Under the pieces are notes generated by a model. The model worked only from the letters and a program-made list of their open reading frames with translations. It did not search any database and was not told the DNA's origin. Both the position numbers and the translations under genes were made by a program. This document shows, piece by piece, positions 1-4,260 of a stretch of DNA of 5,952 bases; within the stretch, counting starts at the first letter, position 1; every line of letters begins with the position of its first letter. Source of the DNA: an uncultured Collinsella sp. (GTDB taxonomy: Bacteria; Actinomycetota; Coriobacteriia; Coriobacteriales; Coriobacteriaceae). Location of the stretch: assembly GCA_902478825.1 (NCBI GenBank), contig CABSMK010000105.1:1-5952 (forward strand), read 5' to 3'.

Positions 1-168
1 AGCAATTGGATCGGGGAAACCGTTATCGCCCGCTCCCCTGCTGGAGATGAGCTGGCACGTGGAATTTTTAGAACAGTTGATGATTATGGTCGCGCGTGTA
101 TCGAAACGGAAGGCGGCGTGCGATCCTTCCATTTTGAGGAGGCATCGCTGCGCCCCTTGAGCGAATAG
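1..168 (+). CDS. birA: C-terminal fragment of a probable biotin--[acetyl-CoA-carboxylase] ligase (BirA)
   Basis: Frame 1 is open from the window edge to a TAG at 166-168 and gives 55 residues; the start lies outside the window. The fragment begins SNWIGETVIARSPAG and ends with HFEEASLRPLSE. This matches the small SH3-like C-terminal domain of bacterial BirA: a Gly-rich strand pair, a stretch of the 'A.G.....D..G...I...GG' type, and a closing '(G/E)E.SLRP' strand. BirA activates biotin to biotinyl-AMP and attaches it to the biotin carboxyl carrier protein in the cytoplasm; the C-terminal domain helps close the active site. The catalytic domain is not in view, so this is inferred from the tail alone. 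The gene converges on the ribosomal operon, with about 115 bp between the two stop codons. I see no U-tract terminator for the plus strand just after it. Confidence 0.65.
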   Translation, partial: SNWIGETVIARSPAGDELARGIFRTVDDYGRACIETEGGVRSFHFEEASLRPLSE

Positions 169-229
169 GGCTCCGCAGCCACCTACTCGGCAGCAATACC
201 CGGCAGTCCAAACCATCATTCAAAACAAA

Positions 230-262
230 AGAGCCCCGCTACCGTAATGGCAGCGGGGCTCT
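230..262 (-). terminator. Rho-independent terminator of the rpsL-rpsG-fusA-rpsJ operon
   Basis: A perfect 11-bp inverted repeat pairs 230-240 (AGAGCCCCGCT) with 252-262 (AGCGGGGCTCT) around an 11-nt loop. On the minus strand the stem is followed at once by TTTTGTTTTG (complement of 221-230), a good U-rich tract. On the plus strand it is followed by GTAAGC, so it should act only on the ribosomal operon. It begins 21 bp after the rpsJ stop codon, which shows that rpsJ is the last gene of its transcript. Confidence 0.92.
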
Positions 263-283
263 GTAAGCTATGAGCGATATCGC

Positions 284-592
284 TTAGAGCTTGATGTCGA
301 TGTCGACGCCAGCGGGGAGGTCGAGACGCATGAGCGAATCAACGGTGCCCGAGGTGGGGTCGAGGATGTCGATGAGACGCTTGTGGGTGCGCATCTCGAA
401 CTGCTCACGGGAGTCCTTGTTCACGTGCGGCGAGCGGATAACCGTGTACAGGTTGCGCTCGGTGGGCAGGGGGACAGGACCGGAAACGCGAGCGCCGGTC
501 TTCTGAGCGGTCTCGACGATGAGCTTCGCGGACTGATCGACGACCTCGTGATCATAGCCCTTGAGGCGAATGCGGATCTTCTGGGTAGCCAA
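284..592 (-). CDS. rpsJ: 30S ribosomal protein S10 (uS10)
   Basis: Encodes 102 residues, the usual S10 length. S10 sits in the head of the 30S subunit; free S10 also pairs with NusB in transcription antitermination. The family pattern is intact: RIRLKGYDHEVVDQSA at 7-22, VSGPVPLPTE at 36-45, and YTVIRSPHVNKDSREQFE at 49-66, which includes the exposed loop. The start is TTG at 590-592, chosen because the protein then begins (M)ATQKIRIRL as in other S10 proteins and a GGAGG Shine-Dalgarno sequence sits 6 nt upstream (599-603). It lies 60 bp downstream of fusA and just before a strong terminator. In most bacteria rpsJ starts the S10 operon and is followed by rplC; here it is the last gene of a str-type operon. 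Confidence 0.98.
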   Translation of the reverse strand: MATQKIRIRLKGYDHEVVDQSAKLIVETAQKTGARVSGPVPLPTERNLYTVIRSPHVNKDSREQFEMRTHKRLIDILDPTSGTVDSLMRLDLPAGVDIDIKL

Positions 593-610
593 CTTAAACC
601 TCCAAAGAGT

Positions 611-627
611 GCGAGAGATGTTCTCGC
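611..627 (-). promoter_or_regulatory. Small hairpin in the fusA-rpsJ intercistronic spacer
   Basis: GCGAGA (611-616) pairs perfectly with TCTCGC (622-627) around a 5-nt loop. It lies within the 60-bp spacer, 7 nt before the rpsJ Shine-Dalgarno sequence (GGAGG, 599-603) in the direction of transcription. No U-tract follows, so it is not a terminator. It could protect or process the mRNA, or tune rpsJ translation. A 6-bp stem could also arise by chance. Confidence 0.35.
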
Positions 628-652
628 GGATTACGTAACAGGGAGCTCGAAC

Positions 653-2752
653 TTAGGCGTTCTTGCTCATGACCTCGTCCACGATGGACTTGGGCGCGGG
701 CTCATAAGAGTCGAACTGCATCGTGTAGGATGCACGGCCCTGGGTCTGGGAGCGAAGGTCGGTAGCGTAACCGAACATCTCGCCCAGCGGCACCTTGGCA
801 CGGATGAGCTTGCTGTTCTTGCGATCCTCCATGCCCTCGATCTTGCCGCGGCGACCGGAGAGGTTGCCCATAACGTCGCCCATGTACTGCTCGGGGGTCT
901 CGACCTCGACAGCCATGATCGGCTCGAGCAGCTGCGGATCGGACTTCTTGAGGGCGTCCTTGATAGCCATGGAACCGGCGATCTTGAAGGCGGCCTCGGA
1001 GGAGTCGACCTCGTGGTAAGAACCGTCGAACAGGGTGACCTTGACGTCGAGGACCGGGAAGCCGGCGATAACACCGGTGTTCAGGGCCTCCTGGATGCCC
1101 TTGTCGATGGACGGGATGTACTCCTTGGGCACGACGCCGCCGACGATAGCGTTGACGAACTCGTAGCCGAAGCCCTCCTCCATCTTCTCGAGCTTGATGA
1201 CGGCGTGGCCGTACTGACCGCGACCACCGGACTGACGGACGAACTTGCCCTCAGCCTTCTCGACGTCGTGACCAGCGGTCTCGCGGTAGGCAACCTGGGG
1301 CTTACCAACGTTAGCGTCAACCTTGAACTCGCGGAGCAGACGGTCGACGATGATCTCGAGGTGCAGCTCGCCCATGCCGGCGATGATGGTCTGGCCGGTC
1401 TCGTGGTTGGTGGACACCTGGAAGGTCGGGTCCTCCTCGGCGAGCTTGGTCAGAGCCAGGGACATCTTGTCCTGCTCGGCCTTGGTCTTGGGCTCGATGG
1501 CAACGTCGATAACGGGCTTAGCGAACTCGATCTTCTCGAGGACGATCTCCTTGCCCTCTTCGCACAGGGTGTCACCGGTGGTGGAGTTCTTGAAGCCGAC
1601 GCAAGCGACGATGTCGCCGGCGGCAGCGTCGTCACGGTCGATACGCTCGGCGGCGTTCATCTCGAGGATGCGGCCGAGGCGCTCGCGCTGACCGTTGGAA
1701 GCGTTGATCACGTAGGAGCCGGACTCGGCACGGCCGGAGTAAACGCGGACGTAGGTGAGCTTACCGACGAACGGGTCGGTCATGATCTTGAAGACCAGGC
1801 CGGAGAAGGGCTCGTCGAAGGAAGGATGACGCTCGATCTCCTCGCCGGTGTCCGGATCGGTACCGGTGACGGCCTCAACGTCGAGCGGGCTGGGCAGGTA
1901 GTCGACGACAGCGTCGAGCAGCTCCTGGACGCCCTTGTTCTTGTAGGCGGAGCCCACGAAGACGAGGTTGAGCTCGTTGGCCAGAACGCCCTTGCGCAGA
2001 GCAGCCTTGAGCTCCTCGACGGTGAAGTCCTCCTCCATGAGGATCTTCTCCATGAGTTCGTCGTCAAAGCTGGCAGCAGCGTCGAGGAGCTCCTCGCGCT
2101 TGGTGGCAGCGATGTCGGCGAACTCAGCCGGGATCTCGTCCATCGGCTCGGGGTAGGTCATGCCCTTGTCGTCGGCCTTGAAGTCCCATGCGGTCATGGT
2201 GACCAGGTCGATGACGCCCCAGAAGTTGTCCTCGGCGCCCATCGGGACCTGAGCGGCCACGGCGTTGGCGTCGAGACGATCCTTCATGGTCTCGATAGCG
2301 TTGAAGAAGTCAGCGCCCACGCGGTCATACTTGTTGATGAAGGCGATGCGGGGGACGTTGAAGGTAGAAGCCTGACGCCAAACGGTCTCAGACTGGGGCT
2401 GAACGCCGGCAACGGCGTCGAAGACGGCGACAGCGCCATCGAGGACGCGCAGGCAGCGCTCGACCTCGGCGGTGAAGTCAACGTGGCCCGGGGTGTCGAT
2501 GATCTGGATGCGGTAGTCGGTACCGTCCTTCTTCCAGAAGCACGTGGTAGCAGCGGAGGTAATGGTTACGCCGCGCTCCTGCTCCTGAACCATCCAGTCC
2601 ATGGTGGCAGCGCCCTCATGGACCTCACCGATCTTGTGGGTCTTACCGGTGTAGTAAAGAATACGCTCGGTCGTGGTGGTCTTACCGGCATCGATGTGAG
2701 CCATGATGCCGATGTTACGGGTATCGGAAAGCTTGTACTTAGGCTTAGCCAT
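653..2752 (-). CDS. fusA: Elongation factor G (EF-G), translocation GTPase
   Basis: Encodes 699 residues, the normal EF-G length. EF-G binds the ribosome with GTP and drives movement of tRNA and mRNA after peptide-bond formation; with the recycling factor it also splits ribosomes. GTPase motifs are complete: P-loop AHIDAGKT at 18-25, switch I RGVTI at 60-64, DTPGH at 86-90 with the catalytic His90, NKYD at 140-143, and GSA near 262-264. Downstream are domain II (FVGKLTYVRVYSG), domain III (ISTNHETGQ-like region, here VSTNHETGQTIIAGMGELHLEI), domain IV (SGGRGQYGHAVIKL) and domain V, ending MSKNA. The start is ATG at 2750-2752 with AAGGAA upstream; the gap to rpsG is only 19 bp, consistent with one transcript. 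Codon use is strongly biased to C- and G-ending codons, as expected for a highly expressed gene. Tetracycline-resistance paralogues (TetM type) are ruled out by the location and full EF-G similarity. Confidence 0.99.
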   Translation of the reverse strand: MAKPKYKLSDTRNIGIMAHIDAGKTTTTERILYYTGKTHKIGEVHEGAATMDWMVQEQERGVTITSAATTCFWKKDGTDYRIQIIDTPGHVDFTAEVERCLRVLDGAVAVFDAVAGVQPQSETVWRQASTFNVPRIAFINKYDRVGADFFNAIETMKDRLDANAVAAQVPMGAEDNFWGVIDLVTMTAWDFKADDKGMTYPEPMDEIPAEFADIAATKREELLDAAASFDDELMEKILMEEDFTVEELKAALRKGVLANELNLVFVGSAYKNKGVQELLDAVVDYLPSPLDVEAVTGTDPDTGEEIERHPSFDEPFSGLVFKIMTDPFVGKLTYVRVYSGRAESGSYVINASNGQRERLGRILEMNAAERIDRDDAAAGDIVACVGFKNSTTGDTLCEEGKEIVLEKIEFAKPVIDVAIEPKTKAEQDKMSLALTKLAEEDPTFQVSTNHETGQTIIAGMGELHLEIIVDRLLREFKVDANVGKPQVAYRETAGHDVEKAEGKFVRQSGGRGQYGHAVIKLEKMEEGFGYEFVNAIVGGVVPKEYIPSIDKGIQEALNTGVIAGFPVLDVKVTLFDGSYHEVDSSEAAFKIAGSMAIKDALKKSDPQLLEPIMAVEVETPEQYMGDVMGNLSGRRGKIEGMEDRKNSKLIRAKVPLGEMFGYATDLRSQTQGRASYTMQFDSYEPAPKSIVDEVMSKNA

Positions 2753-2771
2753 GTTAGTTCCTTACCTTAAC

Positions 2772-3245
2772 TTACCAACGATAGTGAGAGAACGCGCGGT
2801 TGGCCTCGGCCATCTTGAAGACGTCCTCACGCTTCTTGACGGAAGCGCCCAGGCCGTTGGAAGCGTCGAGGATCTCGTTGGCGAGACGCTCGGCCATGGT
2901 CTTCTCCTTGCGAGCGCGGGAGAAGTTGACGATCCAGCGGATACCCAGAGCGGTGGAACGACGGGAGTTGACCTCCATCGGGACCTGATAGGTAGCGCCA
3001 CCGACACGCTTGGGCTTGACCTCGAGCGTGGGCTTGACGTTGTCCATAGCCTTCTTGAAGGTAGCGAGAGCGTCGCCACCCTCGGACTTCTCGGCAACGA
3101 TCTCGAAAGCGGTGTAAACGATGCGCTCAGCGGTGGCCTTCTTGCCGTCAAGAAGGACCTTGTTGATGAGCTGAGTCACCAGGCGGTTGTTGTAAACGGC
3201 GTCAGGCTGAACCTCACGACGATTAGCTGCTGCACGACGCGGCAT
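2772..3245 (-). CDS. rpsG: 30S ribosomal protein S7 (uS7)
   Basis: Encodes 157 residues, one more than the common 156. S7 binds the 3' major domain of 16S rRNA, nucleates assembly of the 30S head and lines the E site. Recognisable parts are the basic N-terminus MPRRAAANRREVQPD, the family signature region YNNRLVTQLINKVLLDGKKATAERIVY at about 18-44, the KPRRVGG-like segment (KPKRVGGATYQVP, about 78-90) and the C-terminal FKMAEANRAFSHYRW. The start is ATG at 3243-3245 with AAGGAG about 8 nt upstream. It is the second gene of the operon, 73 bp after rpsL and 19 bp before fusA. In E. coli S7 is the translational autoregulator of the str operon; a hairpin upstream here could play that part. Confidence 0.98.
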   Translation of the reverse strand: MPRRAAANRREVQPDAVYNNRLVTQLINKVLLDGKKATAERIVYTAFEIVAEKSEGGDALATFKKAMDNVKPTLEVKPKRVGGATYQVPMEVNSRRSTALGIRWIVNFSRARKEKTMAERLANEILDASNGLGASVKKREDVFKMAEANRAFSHYRW

Positions 3246-3267
3246 GTGAAATCTCCTTAAGTGTCTA

Positions 3268-3293
3268 CCGTGCGGCGCTTAGGCGGCACACGG
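3268..3293 (-). promoter_or_regulatory. Hairpin between rpsL and rpsG, candidate S7 autoregulatory site
   Basis: Positions 3268-3278 and 3283-3293 form an 11-position stem with 9 Watson-Crick pairs, two mismatches and a 4-nt loop (CUAA in the RNA). It fills the centre of the 72-bp rpsL-rpsG spacer, just upstream of the rpsG Shine-Dalgarno sequence, and no U-tract follows it. In E. coli, S7 represses the operon by binding a structured rpsL-rpsG intercistronic RNA. The position matches; binding is inference only. Confidence 0.45.
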
Positions 3294-3318
3294 CGAAAGT
3301 ATCAAAACGTTATCTGGC

Positions 3319-3696
3319 TTATTTAGCCTTGGGGCGCTTAGCACCGTACTTGGAACGGGCCTGCATACGGTTCTGGACCGGAGCAGCGTCGTAGGCGCCA
3401 CGGATGACGTGATAACGGACACCAGGGAGGTCACGGACACGACCGCCGCGGACGAGCACGATGGAGTGCTCCTGCAGGTTGTGGCCCTCACCCGGGATGT
3501 AAGCAGTAACTTCGATGCCGTTGACGAGGCGAACACGGGCAACCTTACGAAGAGCCGAGTTCGGCTTCTTGGGGCTCGTGGTGAAGACACGGGTGCACAC
3601 GCCGCGCTTCTGGGAGTTGTGCTGCAGAGCAGCGTTCTTGGACTTCTTGGGCACGGAACGACGGCCCTGGCGAACCAGCTGGTTAATAGTAGGCAA
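3319..3696 (-). CDS. rpsL: 30S ribosomal protein S12 (uS12)
   Basis: Encodes 125 residues, normal for S12. S12 sits at the decoding centre on the 30S subunit interface and controls tRNA selection accuracy; it is the classical streptomycin-resistance locus. Visible motifs are PTINQLVRQGRR at the N-terminus, KRGVCTRVFTTSPKKPNSALRKV at about 30-52, PGEGHNLQEHS at 68-78 and RDLPGVRYH at 88-96. Lys43 is present (PKKPNSA), but residue 88 is Arg (codon CGT at 3433-3435) where E. coli and M. tuberculosis have Lys. Residue 41 is Ser where TTTPKK is usual. The start is TTG at 3694-3696, supported by AAGGAG at 3703-3708 and by the conserved (M)PTINQLV start. It is the first gene of the operon, preceded by an 85-90-nt leader. 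Confidence 0.98.
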   Translation of the reverse strand: MPTINQLVRQGRRSVPKKSKNAALQHNSQKRGVCTRVFTTSPKKPNSALRKVARVRLVNGIEVTAYIPGEGHNLQEHSIVLVRGGRVRDLPGVRYHVIRGAYDAAPVQNRMQARSKYGAKRPKAK

Positions 3697-3752
3697 AGCG
3701 TACTCCTTCTCGAATGATTCCAGCTTTCTGTAAAGTGCAACGGCTTGAATCG

Positions 3753-3770
3753 AGGGGTCAGCATCCCCCT
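3753..3770 (-). promoter_or_regulatory. Hairpin in the str operon 5' leader
   Basis: AGGGG (3753-3757) pairs with CCCCT (3766-3770) around an 8-nt loop, and a flanking CG/CG pair can form past a one-base bulge. It lies in the leader between the predicted start of transcription (about 3783) and the rpsL Shine-Dalgarno sequence. No U-tract follows. The role is unknown; it may stabilise the 5' end of the message. Confidence 0.35.
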
Positions 3771-3789
3771 ACGAAACACGCAGTTCGAT

Positions 3790-3818
3790 AGGATACGTGG
3801 CGTTAGCTGTGCCGTCAA
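3790..3818 (-). promoter_or_regulatory. Predicted sigma-A promoter of the rpsL-rpsG-fusA-rpsJ operon
   Basis: On the minus strand, TTGACG (3813-3818) is a 5/6 match to the -35 consensus. It is followed after exactly 17 nt by TATCCT (3790-3795) as the -10 element. This predicts a transcription start near 3783 and a leader of about 87 nt before the rpsL TTG. It is the best promoter I can see in the 530-bp gap upstream of rpsL. A 9-bp inverted repeat (3789-3797 and 3836-3844) overlaps its -10 element. Confidence 0.75.
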
Positions 3819-3872
3819 CAGACCACGCCGCCGGGCGTATCCTAAAATTGGCATATTTCCGCAAACCCTACA

Positions 3873-3895
3873 CAAAAGGAATCCCCTTCTGCGCG
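3873..3895 (+). repeat. Dispersed repeat block A, copy 1
   Basis: The 19-nt sequence CAAAAGGAATCCCCTTCTG at 3873-3891 occurs again, identical and in the same orientation, at 5930-5948. The match continues to 22 of 23 positions, where the window ends. It lies just upstream of the str promoter. It contains an imperfect AAGG/CCTT dyad. Confidence 0.8.
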
Positions 3896-3901
3896 CATGG
3901 G

Positions 3902-3924
3902 CGGATTCCCGGTCCGGGAATCCG
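3902..3924. repeat. Perfect 23-bp palindrome
   Basis: Two 11-bp arms (3902-3912 and 3914-3924; core GGATTCCCGG T CCGGGAATCC) pair perfectly around a single central T. It lies 84 bp upstream of the -35 element of the str promoter, between repeat blocks A and B. It could be a dimeric regulator operator, or the tip of a REP-like repeat unit. A one-base loop is too tight for an RNA hairpin to close fully, but a stem with a slightly opened tip is possible. Confidence 0.65.
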
Positions 3925-3958
3925 ACGTGCTCGTTGGGGCAACGTTCCCTTCCAAATA

Positions 3959-3984
3959 GGGACAGGTTTATTTTGGTCGGTTTT
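3959..3984 (+). repeat. Dispersed repeat block B, copy 1
   Basis: A 26-nt sequence beginning GGGACAGGTTTATTTTGGT matches the reverse complement of 5897-5922 at 25 of 26 positions, the one difference being at 3978. Copies A and B are therefore arranged differently relative to each other at the two sites (B is inverted), so this is not one simple duplicated segment. No transposase is present nearby. Confidence 0.8.
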
Positions 3985-4049
3985 ATCTGGGGAAACGTCG
4001 CGCTCCGGCGGTGATCTGCTCTCATCTGTCATAGGGAAATCGGCGGCAC

Positions 4050-4180
4050 TTTCGGAAGTATGCGGCAAATTCTGGACCTACCGAGCACGCAGGGGTTTTA
4101 CGATAACAAACCCGCAGGTAGAACGCTTGAGCATATGCGGTGTGGTCGGTCTATCGGGATTTTGCCGCATACTTCCGAAA
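4050..4180. repeat. 131-bp element with nested inverted repeats (MITE-like)
   Basis: A perfect 20-bp inverted repeat bounds the element: 4050-4069 (TTTCGGAAGTATGCGGCAAA) and its reverse complement at 4161-4180. Inside, two further perfect pairs are nested in order: CTACC (4078-4082) with GGTAG (4117-4121), and GGGTTT (4093-4098) with AAACCC (4108-4113). AAATCGG occurs at both ends (4037-4043 and 4179-4185) but overlaps the right arm, so it is only a doubtful target-site duplication. The size and lack of coding capacity suit a miniature inverted-repeat element or a structured RNA. It lies downstream of the anti-sigma operon terminator. Confidence 0.6.
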
Positions 4181-4225
4181 ATCGGACGAATGCCGCTCGC
4201 TTTAACCGCCCATTTAACGCAAAAT

Positions 4226-4254
4226 GGGCCGCTTCCCCTGGTAGAAAGCGGCCC
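4226..4254 (-). terminator. Rho-independent terminator of the sigma/anti-sigma operon
   Basis: GGGCCGCTT (4226-4234) pairs perfectly with AAGCGGCCC (4246-4254), a 9-bp GC-rich stem with an 11-nt loop. On the minus strand it starts 6 bp after the stop codon of the membrane protein gene and is followed by ATTTTG, a short U-tract. A second 7-bp hairpin (4209-4215 with 4222-4228) shares its last three stem bases, so the two cannot form at once. Confidence 0.8.
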
Positions 4255-4260
4255 CAGACC

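Larger units (their letters stand above)
3845..4208. other. Noncoding repeat-rich region between the two operons
   Basis: No credible gene lies in this 360-bp stretch: open frames here lack Shine-Dalgarno sequences, change frame across repeats and resemble no known protein. It holds, from left to right, repeat block A (3873-3891), a 23-bp palindrome (3902-3924), repeat block B (3959-3984), a featureless spacer (3985-4036) and a 131-bp nested inverted-repeat element (4050-4180). Blocks A and B recur at the right edge of the window, so the region looks like an accumulation of dispersed, non-autonomous repeats. Confidence 0.6.

Noticed and set aside
383..2770. A 795-codon open frame on the plus strand, antisense to fusA and part of rpsJ
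   Set aside because: It mirrors the strong codon bias of fusA, which removes stop codons on the opposite strand. The product is a low-complexity Leu/Gly/Asp/Val-rich sequence with no recognisable domain, and real EF-G lies on the other strand.
2703..3260. Plus-strand open frame of 185 codons opposite rpsG
   Set aside because: It is antisense to a complete S7 gene, lacks a Shine-Dalgarno sequence and resembles no protein; it is the same codon-bias artefact.
3873..3984. CRISPR array or insertion sequence suggested by the repeated blocks
   Set aside because: There are only two copies of each block, with unequal spacing and one in inverted orientation, and no cas or transposase gene is present in the window.
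3279..4025. Minus-strand open frame of 248 codons covering rpsL in another frame and the repeat region
   Set aside because: It overlaps rpsL out of frame and reads through the str promoter and repeat blocks. The product is Ser/Arg-rich and lacks a plausible ribosome-binding site.
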